Source: JBGSYJ01 sp041748075
GTDB taxonomy: Bacteria; Acidobacteriota; Thermoanaerobaculia; Gp7-AA8
DNA: 37,298 bases
Direction of reading: 5' to 3'
NCBI GenBank assembly: GCA_041748075.1
Contig: JBGTDX010000066.1
Span: forward strand, 1-37,298
The notes beneath the pieces were generated by a model. The model made no database searches. It saw nothing but the letters and a program-made list of their open reading frames with translations, and was not told the DNA's origin. Both the position numbers and the translations under genes were made by a program. Numbering within the stretch: the stretch's first letter is position 1; every line of letters begins with the position of its first letter. Positions 25,018 through 33,113 of the stretch are shown here, one piece after another.

Positions 25018-25285
25018 TCAGGGTAACGTCACCCGGAGCGTCAGCGAAACGTCAAATGTGAACTGGTCATTGCAAAGGCTGTGTGAGATTTCCTTCGAAG
25101 TAACCGCAAAGCTCCTCGATCGCGAGCGCACAGGCAACCTCATCCATCACCACCTCCGCGCCACGCTGTGGAATGTCATCGGAGCCTCCTTCGAACGTGG
25201 AGCAGCGCAGGAGCGCCCCATCCTCATCCACGACGACCAGGAGTAGTCCGACGGGTGTGTCGACCTTCGCCGCAAACACCTTCAT
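25018..25285 (-). pseudogene. Remnant of O6-alkylguanine-DNA alkyltransferase (Ogt/AdaB type)
   Basis: The open frame (25067-25285, 72 codons) starts with a good ribosome site AAGGAGA and a 4-bp ATGA overlap with alkA. It matches the N-terminal domain of MGMT proteins: a start like KVDTPVGLLLVVVDEDGALL and an end like ELCGYFEGNLTQ. A TGA follows. The +1 frame then continues with FTFDVSLTLRVTLP, which fits the next conserved block of the family (FDVPLDLxGTxFQ), before a second stop at 25018-25020. The catalytic PCHR domain is entirely absent; the next gene follows within 50 bp. Hence a frameshifted and truncated gene that cannot repair O6-methylguanine. The family call rests on short motifs. 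Confidence 0.65.
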
Positions 25286-26196
25286 GCGGGATCTCCTTTC
25301 TGCATCCAGAGATGAAACGTCGCAAGACTCCGGTGAGGGGCAAACCTCTTCATCAGTTCCGTGGTCTCTTTGGCATCGGGTCTGTGATCGAGTCCGAGAA
25401 AACGTTCGAGTCCGGAAGAGAGACCGGTGTCTCCGGCCGGAACGCAGTCGGGAAAGTTGCAGCCGCGCATCATGACGTAGTTCGCCGTCCACTCGCCGAT
25501 TCCGCGGATGGCGAGCAGCAGTTGATGTACTTCGGAGGCAGGACGGGAGGGAAGCGACTCGACGTCGAGTGCACCCGATGCAATCGTTCGTGACGTGTCG
25601 ATCAGGTACGCGGCTTTGCTCCGCGAGAACTGTCTTTTCGTCAGATCGCCACAGTCGAGCGCGGCGATCGCCTCCGGAGTGGGGTGGGCCCGGAGCTCGC
25701 CATCGACAGGACGTCCGGCCAGCTCGATCAGTGTGCGGCGCAGACGGTATGCGAAGGCCAGATTCACCTGCTGCCCGGCAATCGCCCAGATCATCGCTTC
25801 GAAAACGGTTGCAGTCTGTGGGATTCGAAGGCCTTCGCGACCTGCAATCAAAGGTGAGAGCTCCGGGTCGGAACGGATGGCTCGCTCGAACGAAGCCGGA
25901 TCCGACTGCAGACCGAGAATCTTCAGCGCTGCACCATGGGCGAATCGAAGCCCTTCCGGAGTGGTCGCGAGTGTTCCGGCAACCCGGCAGAGAGCAGCGT
26001 TCTTCACGAGCTCGATCCTGATCGTGCCGCCCTCACCATGGTGAACGAGCGATTTCACGAGGCAGTTTCCCTGCACTCTCTCGAGCAGACTTCCGGGATC
26101 CCGCCCCCACATCCTCAGCGCAACGGTCGCCCGGTAGTCCGCGGGCAGCGCCAGACGGAATCCGGACTGGGTATCAGAGTTGGGAGCCTGTGTCAT
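25282..26196 (-). CDS. alkA: DNA-3-methyladenine glycosylase II (AlkA type)
   Basis: Base-excision glycosylase that removes alkylated purines. 304 residues with an N-terminal AlkA-type domain (to about 110) and the helix-hairpin-helix GPD domain. The hairpin LLAIRGIGEWTANYVMMRG (227-245) is followed by the catalytic Asp256 in PAGDTGL. The segment IWAIAGQQVNLAFAYRLR is the conserved QQ region. ATG at 26196 is used; a GTG one codon before is possible. No ribosome site is clear. A repeat palindrome sits 14 bp upstream. Coupled by a 4-bp overlap to the broken ogt-type gene, an arrangement consistent with an alkylation-repair operon. Confidence 0.93.
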   Translation of the reverse strand: MTQAPNSDTQSGFRLALPADYRATVALRMWGRDPGSLLERVQGNCLVKSLVHHGEGGTIRIELVKNAALCRVAGTLATTPEGLRFAHGAALKILGLQSDPASFERAIRSDPELSPLIAGREGLRIPQTATVFEAMIWAIAGQQVNLAFAYRLRRTLIELAGRPVDGELRAHPTPEAIAALDCGDLTKRQFSRSKAAYLIDTSRTIASGALDVESLPSRPASEVHQLLLAIRGIGEWTANYVMMRGCNFPDCVPAGDTGLSSGLERFLGLDHRPDAKETTELMKRFAPHRSLATFHLWMQKGDPA

Positions 26197-26209
26197 CACG
26201 GTATCGATG

Positions 26210-26240
26210 TGTCATCCTGAGCGAAGCGCTCAGACTGACA
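26210..26240. repeat. TGTCATCCTGAGC-family palindrome next to alkA
   Basis: TGTCATCCTGAGCGAAGCGC followed by TCAGACTGACA. On the minus strand CTGAGCG-CTT-CGCTCAG forms a perfect 7-bp hairpin. It is only 14 bp upstream of the alkA start and also lies 3' of the pirin gene. Confidence 0.75.
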
Positions 26241-26291
26241 AGCCCTCCAAATTCTCGCCTTCAGGGGAGATTTCACGCTTTCCTTTCTTCT

Positions 26292-26990
26292 TCACCGCAG
26301 GTCGAACAGCAACACCTCCGTGCCACCATTGCCGACGATCGTGAGCGACGTCTCATCGCTGATCGCCGCGCCATCTCCTGTGCGCAGGACCGTCCCATTC
26401 ACCTCCGCTTCACCTTTCGCGACGTGAAGCCAGCCATGCCGCCCCGGACGGAACTCGTGCGACACCTCCGAACCGCGCCCCAGCACCCCGGCGTAGAGAT
26501 CCACGTCCTGATGAATGGCAACCGAGCCCTCCAGCGCGTCGCGTGACGCCATCAGGCGCAGGCGGTTCGTCCTCTCCTCGATCGGGAACATCTTCTGTTC
26601 ATAACCCGGTTCGATGCCCGCGCGTTCGGGAAGGATCCAGATCTGCAGCAGATGGAGCGGCTCGCTCTCGGAGGCGTTAGCTTCACTGTGGCGCACCCCC
26701 CTGCCCGCGCTCATCCTCTGCACCTCACCCGGCCGGATGACTCCGCCGTTGCCCATGCTGTCGCGGTGCATCAGCGATCCCTCCAGCACGCAGGTGATGA
26801 TCTCCATGTCACGATGAGGATGCGTCGGGAACCCGGCACCGCCTGCCACGCGGTCGTCATTGATCACGCGCAGATCGCGGAAGCCCATGTGGTCCTGGTC
26901 GTAGTAGTCGGCAAACGAAAAGGTGTGGTACGTGTCGAGCCATCCATGGTTGAAATGGCCGCGCTCCTCGGATTTTCGAACTCGGATCAT
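26292..26990 (-). CDS. Pirin family protein (YhaK/quercetinase type)
   Basis: Bicupin metalloprotein of 232 residues. The metal site is complete in the N-terminal cupin: His57, His59 (PTHPHRDME), His101 and Glu103 (GVRHSE). Other pirin hallmarks are YHTFSFADYYDQDHMGFRDLRVIN and IQIW-like LLQIWILPE. Bacterial relatives oxidise flavonols such as quercetin in vitro or act as redox-sensitive regulators; the in vivo role is generally unclear. Start: GAGGTGAAGC before ATG, a good ribosome site. A perfect 8-bp dyad lies just upstream and may be an operator. Confidence 0.93.
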   Translation of the reverse strand: MIRVRKSEERGHFNHGWLDTYHTFSFADYYDQDHMGFRDLRVINDDRVAGGAGFPTHPHRDMEIITCVLEGSLMHRDSMGNGGVIRPGEVQRMSAGRGVRHSEANASESEPLHLLQIWILPERAGIEPGYEQKMFPIEERTNRLRLMASRDALEGSVAIHQDVDLYAGVLGRGSEVSHEFRPGRHGWLHVAKGEAEVNGTVLRTGDGAAISDETSLTIVGNGGTEVLLFDLR

Positions 26991-27003
26991 GCTTCACCTC
27001 GAT

Positions 27004-27035
27004 GATTGTTGTGGTGTTCACACAGTTCAACAATC
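27004..27035. promoter_or_regulatory. Dyad upstream of the pirin gene, possible operator
   Basis: Perfect inverted arms GATTGTTG (27004-27011) and CAACAATC (27028-27035) with 16 nt between, directly upstream of the pirin ribosome site. Arm spacing suits a dimeric helix-turn-helix regulator or a small hairpin in the 5' leader. Confidence 0.4.
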
Positions 27036-27277
27036 GCGTATTCCGGGAAGGCCGAACTGCTGTTCTGGTGTCATCCTTAGCCGGCGAATGACAGGACGGT
27101 CACGACTCATCGTCCGGGTGCGGAAAGATGTAAAGGATTCGCATCTAGTGTCCTGTAACGGTGAACGCCGGGCGCAACCGGCTCCGGGCCGAAAGATCGT
27201 ATCAGCTTCGCTCACCGGGACGCCCCGCGCGGGACTCACTGTCCGCGGCGGGACCTCTGTGCTATGTTCTGCGAACC
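27036..27277. other. Intergenic region between pirin and AhbAB-like gene
   Basis: No gene is seen. It contains a further diverged repeat of the TGTCATCC family (27069-27093, TGTCATCC...GAATGACA) and a TATGTT box at its right end (27263-27268), 9 nt before the next start codon. Confidence 0.5.
27263..27268 (+). promoter_or_regulatory. Candidate -10 box (leaderless start of AhbAB-like gene)
   Basis: TATGTT followed by 9 nt and the ATG at 27278, with no purine-rich ribosome site between. Confidence 0.4.
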
Positions 27278-28441
27278 ATGAGTGAATCCGCATCCGCCAC
27301 CATTCCCATCAGTCCCACAGACCCCGTGAACGCTGCCATTCTGGCAATCTCCGAGGACAGGATCGCAGGCTTCGTGAGAGATCCGATCAGCGAGATCGCC
27401 GTGAAGTCCGGCGTGGATGTCCAGACCGTGATCGAGCGGGTTCGTGCAATGCTCGAATCGGGGACCATCCGCCGCGTGCGGCAGACTCTCATGGCGACGA
27501 ACCTCGCCAGTGGAGCGCTCGTGGCCTGGCAGGTTCCTTCCGAGAAACTCGACGCAGCTTTCGACTTCATGTTCCGTGAAGATCCGTTTTCGGGGCATGT
27601 GGTCATCCGCTCGACGGACGCGGTCACGCCGGGATCGAACTACCGGCTCTGGACCACCGTGAAGGTTCCGCAGGGCTATTCGATCGAGCGTCACTGCGGC
27701 GTTCTGCTCGATCGCGTGGGCGCTGAACATTTCCGCGTGATGCCGGCCGTTCGGATCTTTGCACTTGGCGTCGGGCACGTCCGGCGCAAGGGCATGGAGC
27801 CGGGAAGCCGGTCGGAGGATCTCGCGCAGGTGAAAGATACCGAGATCGTCGAGCTGACCGAAGAGGAGTGGACGGTGCTCACCGCTCTCAAGCGGGAGCT
27901 CGAGCCAGAGGAGATCCGCGAGAATTTGTGGGAAGCGCGAGCGAAGGAAGCAGGCGTTTCGCTCGAGCACTTCTTCGAGGTCGCCGAGGATCTCAACCGT
28001 CGGGGTGTGATCGGCCGCTTCTCGACGTTTCTCGAACACGTCAAGCCGGTCGCCGGCGGCGAGCGGGTCACGCGCTTCAACGCCTTGTTTCACTGGGCCG
28101 TAACGCCCGGACGGGAGCTCGAAGCAGGAAGGCAGATCGGACGCCACCACATCCTCACGCATTGCTACTGGCGCGAAGGTGGTCCGGAGTTTCGCGACGT
28201 CAACATCATGGCCGTCGCGCATGGGACCGACAAAGACCTGGTGCTGGCTCACAAGGCCGCCATCGACGCACACCTCGTCGATGTTGGCATTCCGGTTTCC
28301 TATACAAACGTTTTCTGGGGCGGTCGCAGCGAGATCAAGCCCTCGGAGATCTCTCCCCTTGCGTACCGGGAGTGGGCGGCGAGCATCGGCGTGGACCATG
28401 AGAAGCTGAAAAAGGCAGGCGCCGAGAGGCACGACCTGTAG
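27278..28441 (+). CDS. Fused Lrp/AsnC-like protein, siroheme decarboxylase (AhbA-AhbB)-like
   Basis: 387 residues made of two similar halves. Each half has an AsnC/Lrp-like winged helix and a RAM-like alpha/beta domain. Half one (about 15-175): SEIAVKSGVDVQTVIERV, GTIRRVRQTL, then SNYRLWTTVKVP. Half two (about 185-345): a helix-turn-helix-like stretch, GVIGRFSTFLEHV, FNALFHWAVTPGRE, HILTHCYWREGG and NIMAVAHGTDKD. The motif pairs (I-RR-x, A-x-V-x-W-x-V, (S/T)HCY-R, Y-x-LW/N-I-MAV-HG) are those of AhbA and AhbB (NirD/L/G/H), which decarboxylate siroheme in the alternative haem and haem d1 routes. No other haem genes are near, so a regulator or orphan enzyme remains possible. ATG at 27278 is the natural start. 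Confidence 0.75.
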   Translation: MSESASATIPISPTDPVNAAILAISEDRIAGFVRDPISEIAVKSGVDVQTVIERVRAMLESGTIRRVRQTLMATNLASGALVAWQVPSEKLDAAFDFMFREDPFSGHVVIRSTDAVTPGSNYRLWTTVKVPQGYSIERHCGVLLDRVGAEHFRVMPAVRIFALGVGHVRRKGMEPGSRSEDLAQVKDTEIVELTEEEWTVLTALKRELEPEEIRENLWEARAKEAGVSLEHFFEVAEDLNRRGVIGRFSTFLEHVKPVAGGERVTRFNALFHWAVTPGRELEAGRQIGRHHILTHCYWREGGPEFRDVNIMAVAHGTDKDLVLAHKAAIDAHLVDVGIPVSYTNVFWGGRSEIKPSEISPLAYREWAASIGVDHEKLKKAGAERHDL

Positions 28442-28525
28442 GCATTGCCATCAGGGCATCGGAATCGGGAAGCCCTGCTCACGACGATGTGGCAATCCCC
28501 TGCGTTCTATCCCTGAATTCTGAAC

Positions 28526-28531
28526 TATCCT
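28526..28531 (+). promoter_or_regulatory. Candidate -10 box (leaderless start of GT-C-like gene)
   Basis: TATCCT, then 9 nt, then the ATG at 28541. Identical hexamer and similar spacing to those of purM and the gene at 5955-6425. Confidence 0.4.
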
Positions 28532-28540
28532 TCCTACGCG

Positions 28541-30238
28541 ATGACAGTTCGCTCGGCGAGGCTCGTTCTTTCTCTCATTCTCGTCGCCATCGCCATCTTT
28601 GCGTTCGAACAGGCGCAGGGCAAGGGCATGGATCCGATCATCGACGTCGGGCGTGATCTCTACATTGCCGAACAGATCACCCACGGCCAGAAGCTCTATC
28701 GCGACTTCATCTACAACTATCCGCCCGCGGGTCCTCATGTGCTTGCCGCCTTCGTTGCGATTTTCGGCAGCAGCCTCGCGGCATTCGAGGCTTTCGGAGT
28801 GGCCGTAGGCGTCGCGACACTCATCACGCTCTACGCGATCGCCCGGCGGACCGCCGGAGAACTGGCCGCATTCTTCTGCGGCCTGCTTTTTGTCAGTCTG
28901 AACTTTGCCGGCGCAAGCACATGGGGAGCGAACTACCTCTTTCCCTACTCCCACGCCACGACTCTCGGCATGTTGTTTCTGCTGCTTTTTCTCTGGGCAC
29001 TGCTTCAATACGGCGGCTTGCCAGGAGACGATCGCTATTCGGGCAGTCCCTGGATGCTCTCCATCGTGGTCGTCTTCGCGCTGCTTGCGTCATGGTCGAA
29101 GCTGGAGTACGGGCTCCCTGTCGCGGTGACGTTCACCGCCTTCGCGATCCTGCATCGAATGTCTGCGAGGCATATGCTGGCCGCGGCGGGAGCGGCTGTG
29201 GCCTCTCTGCTCGCTCTCTCCTGGATCTTCGGCGGTTCGCCTTTTTCTTTCGGCTGGATCGATGAGCAGCTTCTGTCTCAGTCGCTGCTTCAGGGCGAAT
29301 CTTCGAAGAATTTCTACGCGACCGTATCGGGACTCGGCGACTGGCAACGCAATACGGGGCTGGCAGCGACCGGCGCCGCTGCAGTCTGCATCGCATGCGT
29401 GACGTTTGCAGCGATCGAGAGGCGGCGTCGGAGCACCCGCAGCGACCCCGCAATGATTCTCCTGCTGTTCGCGGTGAGTGTGCTGATCTGGATGCTCGCT
29501 TCGGGCTACTTCTTCCGCGCGTGGAGCCTGCTTCAGATCGCACTCGTTCTCTACCTGCTGCGAAAGGATCGACGTTCACCGCTTCTCATCATGGCAATCC
29601 TCTCCGTTGCGGCGACCATTCGCATCGCCATGAATGTCACACCGGACTGGTACGGGTTTGCCCTGATTCTGCCGGTGTACCTCGTGATCGTCTGCACACT
29701 CTTCCAGTTTCTGCCGTCACGTGGAGTCTATGGACCGCGCACGGCATGGCTGTGGGCGCCGCTGTTCATCTTCATCGCCGCGCAGGGACTGCTCCAGCAG
29801 CATGAGCGGTACGGTTTGAAGCGCTTCCTCGTCGAGACTCCTCGGGGGGGCTTCTACGACTCGAACGTCGATCGCGCCCGTGTCCTCGGCGAGTTCCTCG
29901 AATACCTTCGCGCTCGAGGAGCCACGACGATGGTCGTCATGCCGGAGGGGGTGACGCTCAACTATTTCTCGGGAATCAGAACTCCGTTGACCCGTTACGC
30001 GTTCATTCCACCCGAGACGGCCGATCCGCAGATCGAACGCTCGATCATCGAAGAGATGGACCGGACACGCCCGGAGCTCGTCACGATCGTCAGCCGGGAC
30101 GTCCGCGAGTTCGGCTCGCGCGGCTTCGGTCTCGATTACAACCAGGACCTGCACCGCTACGTGACCGGAAACTACGTGGTGGAGCGGGCCTGGGTACTGC
30201 CGGGCTTCCACTTGATCCTGCTTCAGAGAAACCGCTAG
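28541..30238 (+). CDS. Polytopic GT-C-type glycosyltransferase-like membrane protein
   Basis: 565 residues with about 10-12 transmembrane helices. After the first helix an extracytoplasmic loop contains DVGRDLYIAEQITHGQKLYRD and then YNYPPAGPH, the pattern of the GT-C fold (ArnT/PMT-like; acidic residues near the first loop bind the metal or lipid phosphate). After about residue 430 a soluble domain follows (RARGATTMVVMPEGVTLNYF). Such enzymes transfer a sugar from a polyprenyl-phosphate donor outside the inner membrane. Donor and acceptor are unknown. It lies in a group with a convergent membrane protein and a GT4 enzyme. Confidence 0.75.
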   Translation: MTVRSARLVLSLILVAIAIFAFEQAQGKGMDPIIDVGRDLYIAEQITHGQKLYRDFIYNYPPAGPHVLAAFVAIFGSSLAAFEAFGVAVGVATLITLYAIARRTAGELAAFFCGLLFVSLNFAGASTWGANYLFPYSHATTLGMLFLLLFLWALLQYGGLPGDDRYSGSPWMLSIVVVFALLASWSKLEYGLPVAVTFTAFAILHRMSARHMLAAAGAAVASLLALSWIFGGSPFSFGWIDEQLLSQSLLQGESSKNFYATVSGLGDWQRNTGLAATGAAAVCIACVTFAAIERRRRSTRSDPAMILLLFAVSVLIWMLASGYFFRAWSLLQIALVLYLLRKDRRSPLLIMAILSVAATIRIAMNVTPDWYGFALILPVYLVIVCTLFQFLPSRGVYGPRTAWLWAPLFIFIAAQGLLQQHERYGLKRFLVETPRGGFYDSNVDRARVLGEFLEYLRARGATTMVVMPEGVTLNYFSGIRTPLTRYAFIPPETADPQIERSIIEEMDRTRPELVTIVSRDVREFGSRGFGLDYNQDLHRYVTGNYVVERAWVLPGFHLILLQRNR

Positions 30239-30263
30239 CAGACATTTCTCGCGACGGGTGGTC

Positions 30264-31889
30264 TCACCGCGCCCAGCGCACGACGCCGTCACCAGCAGGC
30301 AGCGGAAACACAGGCGAGACGGTCCATCGGCCGTCTTCCATCTCCCGCCGGATTCTGAAGTACTGCTGCTCGCGTGCTTCCGAGATGCGCCGCCAGCCCT
30401 TCGCCGGGATCGGAAATTTGCCGTAGTAGGGGACGGTCAGAAACACGAAGCGCCCTTCAGGCGGCCCGAGCTGCCACGAAATGTCATTGCCGCGCCGCTC
30501 GAGCTGTACCGTCAACCGAGCGGCGGGATCGAAAGCCAGACGATCCGCAACGATGGCTTCCTTCGTCGAGGGATCGAGCGGCCGGATCTCCGATGTTCCC
30601 CAAAGGCTGCGCACGAATCGATCGGGCGAGAGGCTGCTGAGCACGATGGCATCCGTGGAGAGAAAGAACGCGGGCGATGCGGTGCGCCCGTCGAACTGGC
30701 GGATCGTGTCCAGACCGGCGAGATACCATCCCGGCGAGCTCGCGAGAATCGGAGGAGCGCTCCCCGGCTGCGACCAGATGTACCTGCCTTCCGCGACGAT
30801 CGCACGCGAGGCGACTTCAGCGGCGTGCCGTTCATCCTGTCCCGAGGCAAACAGCAGCACCACAAGTGAGAGCATCAACGCTTCCCACCGGCGGTCGGCG
30901 CTCGTCACTGTTGCCAGGGCAACACCGGAGATCAGGACAACCGTAGCCACGAATCCGTAACGCGGCTCGAAGTTCGAGGCCAGCATCAGCAGCGGAAGAA
31001 CAACGAAGATTCCGGCCGCGATCAGAAACCCGGCGGATAACCGCGGCCTCTCACGAAGCGCGAGCACCAGGGCGACCGCGACCACTGCAGCCACGGCGAG
31101 CGAGAAGCCGACTGACACCGGTCTCACGATGGCGAGCCACGCGGCGAGCGGAACGCCGGCCATCTCGCTGAGGTCCAGCTCCCCGCCGTATCCACCTCCG
31201 GAACCGAGCATCCACGTACGCCAACCGATGTAGATCCCGGCCGACAACGCGGAAGGAACCAGGTGAATTGCGATCGACTTCCACGAGGAACCGCGGGCCC
31301 GCGCATGCCAGATCAGCAGAAGCGGTAGCGGGGCGAAAAATTCTTTCGCCAGCATCGCGATGAGATATGTGAAAGCCGCTGCAGCGGCGAGCACTCCCCG
31401 CTTCGCGTGAGTCCTGTCCGCGTTCGCCCAGTGCCATAAAAGCAGCGTCGCAATTGCGAATACGAGCCCCTCTACGTAATGGCGGACCATCAGCCCGCGC
31501 GCGGCCATGATCGTTGCCGGAGCAACGAGGAACGCAGCCGCAGCGAGCCATGCAGGGATCAGTCGTCCGGCCTGCGCAAGCAGCACAAAGAGCAGCCCCG
31601 CCGCCACCGCGATCATCACGATCTGATGCAGATAGAACAGACGCGGCTCGAGACCGCCCAGCCAGAGGTCGAAGTCGAATGAGATCGTCACCAGCGGAGT
31701 GAATGAGGAAGCCGAGAGGTACCGCCAGGCAGGCGGCGAGAACAGGACCCTCGCCGGAGTCTCGGTGATCGCATGCACGAGGACCTGCGGGTCGTCGCTC
31801 AGCCACCAGCCGTCGAGCGCCGAGCCGTGAATCACAAACGTGAGAATGGCCAGAGCAAGCGTTCCGGCGATCATCCTGCGGTGTGACAT
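30264..31889 (-). CDS. Polytopic membrane protein, GT-C glycosyltransferase-like
   Basis: 541 residues with about ten transmembrane helices in the first 360, then a soluble domain. The first loop has WWLSDDPQVLVHAI, an Asp-Asp pair like the D-D/E of GT-C enzymes (TMTC/PMT/O-mannosyl types). Then comes PLVTISFDFDLWLGGLEPRLFYLHQIVM, typical of these dolichyl- or undecaprenyl-phosphate-dependent families. The C-terminal region (about 370-541) is beta-rich. It is convergent with the preceding GT-C-like gene (25 bp between stops) and divergent from the GT4 gene. Start ATG at 31889; an in-frame ATG five codons on is possible. No ribosome site is clear. Confidence 0.75.
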   Translation of the reverse strand: MSHRRMIAGTLALAILTFVIHGSALDGWWLSDDPQVLVHAITETPARVLFSPPAWRYLSASSFTPLVTISFDFDLWLGGLEPRLFYLHQIVMIAVAAGLLFVLLAQAGRLIPAWLAAAAFLVAPATIMAARGLMVRHYVEGLVFAIATLLLWHWANADRTHAKRGVLAAAAAFTYLIAMLAKEFFAPLPLLLIWHARARGSSWKSIAIHLVPSALSAGIYIGWRTWMLGSGGGYGGELDLSEMAGVPLAAWLAIVRPVSVGFSLAVAAVVAVALVLALRERPRLSAGFLIAAGIFVVLPLLMLASNFEPRYGFVATVVLISGVALATVTSADRRWEALMLSLVVLLFASGQDERHAAEVASRAIVAEGRYIWSQPGSAPPILASSPGWYLAGLDTIRQFDGRTASPAFFLSTDAIVLSSLSPDRFVRSLWGTSEIRPLDPSTKEAIVADRLAFDPAARLTVQLERRGNDISWQLGPPEGRFVFLTVPYYGKFPIPAKGWRRISEAREQQYFRIRREMEDGRWTVSPVFPLPAGDGVVRWAR

Positions 31890-31961
31890 CCAGCCGATTC
31901 TCGCACGTTCGCCCGGGAAGGACGCGCGGTGGCGCTCGTACGGGCGGCCCGCAGGCCGTTG

Positions 31962-31967
31962 TAAACT
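31962..31967 (+). promoter_or_regulatory. Candidate -10 box (leaderless start of GT4 gene)
   Basis: TAAACT, then 9 nt of GC-rich sequence without ribosome site, then the ATG at 31977. Confidence 0.35.
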
Positions 31968-31976
31968 CCCGCCGCG

Positions 31977-33008
31977 ATGACCGAGCCACTCCGCATCGTC
32001 TACCTGCTCGAGGACACCGACCTCTCAGGAGGCGTCCGCATCCAGCTCGCACAGGCCGACGCCCTCATCGCGCGCGGGCACCAGATAACGATCGCGACGA
32101 AGGGTTCGCCACTCACATGGACCGGCTCCACGGCGGAATGGCAGTACATCGACTCTTTCACCGAGATCGACCCCGACCGGTTCGACTTTCTGATCGGCGG
32201 ATTCTGGACGACCGTAAGACCCGCGTTCGAGCTCGCGCCTTCGAAAGCTGTTCACCTCTGCCAGGGATTCGAAGGATCATTCCGGTTCTATGCGGACCGG
32301 AAAGCCGAGATCGAACAGACGTACCAGCTCCCGATTCCGAAGCTCGTCGTCAGCCGGTATCTAGTCGACATCTGTCGCGGATATTTCGACGACGTGACCT
32401 GGATCGGCCAGATCGTTCATGAGTCGTTCTACAGAATGCGCGCACCCGCAGACAACCAACCCCTCCGCGTTCTACTCAGCGGGCCGTCCCAGGTCGATCT
32501 CAAGGGAATCGAGGATGGCTATGGCGCGGTTGCCCACGCGCGGTGGAACGGGGCGGAGCTCGACCTGGTGCGCGTTTCCCCCTGGGCTCCGGGCGCTGAC
32601 GAGCCGGTCGAGGCAGCCGCGGAGTTCCACGTCGCACTCAGCTCGGGCGAGATGACGCAGCTGATGCACTCGTGCGATTTGCTTCTCGCACCGAATCACA
32701 GCGAAGAGGGCTTCGGCCTTCCGGCGGCGGAGGCGATGGCTTCCGGACTGCCAGTGATCATGACGAGGATTCCGTCGTTTCTCTCGTTCGGCTCGCCGCA
32801 CGATTACGCACTCTTCGCAGAACAGGGCGACGCAGTCGCAATGGGCGACGCGCTCGTCGAACTGCTCTACAGCGAAGGCCTCCGTCAACGGCTCCGGCTT
32901 CGGGGCCGCCAGATCGCGGAACAGTTCCACGCCGACGATGTCGCGGTGAGAATGGAGTCATTCTTCAACGAACGACGAGGGCTGCGCGGAGGACCTGCTG
33001 ATGTGTGA
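31977..33008 (+). CDS. Glycosyltransferase, GT4 family
   Basis: 343-residue GT-B-fold enzyme without membrane segments. The N-terminal domain starts IVYLLEDTDLSGGVRIQLAQADAL (the GG loop that contacts the acceptor). The C-terminal donor-binding domain has VLLSGPSQVDLKGI and the retaining GT4 E-x7-E motif SEEGFGLPAAEAMASGLPVI (about 241-260). It is cytoplasmic or peripheral and probably transfers a sugar from a nucleotide donor. Acceptor unknown; the neighbouring GT-C-like proteins suggest surface polysaccharide or lipid glycosylation. The palindromic element follows it. Confidence 0.9.
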   Translation: MTEPLRIVYLLEDTDLSGGVRIQLAQADALIARGHQITIATKGSPLTWTGSTAEWQYIDSFTEIDPDRFDFLIGGFWTTVRPAFELAPSKAVHLCQGFEGSFRFYADRKAEIEQTYQLPIPKLVVSRYLVDICRGYFDDVTWIGQIVHESFYRMRAPADNQPLRVLLSGPSQVDLKGIEDGYGAVAHARWNGAELDLVRVSPWAPGADEPVEAAAEFHVALSSGEMTQLMHSCDLLLAPNHSEEGFGLPAAEAMASGLPVIMTRIPSFLSFGSPHDYALFAEQGDAVAMGDALVELLYSEGLRQRLRLRGRQIAEQFHADDVAVRMESFFNERRGLRGGPADV

Positions 33009-33046
33009 TGGGGAACGTCGACGCCTCGCGCGAAGATCTCCGGGTC

Positions 33047-33072
33047 TGTCATCCCGATCGAGCAGGATGGCA
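33047..33072. repeat. Diverged TGTCATCC-family palindrome
   Basis: TGTCATCCCGATCGAGCAGG followed by ATGGCA, an imperfect inverted pair, located between the GT4 gene and the REPIN-like element. Confidence 0.4.
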
Positions 33073-33113
33073 TGTTCACCAGTGCGGCGCACGATGAAAC
33101 GGTTCGTCGGAAA

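Noticed and set aside
28451..29008. Minus-strand open frame opposite the GT-C-like gene
   Set aside because: Antisense to clear transmembrane coding sequence, with no ribosome site or family match.
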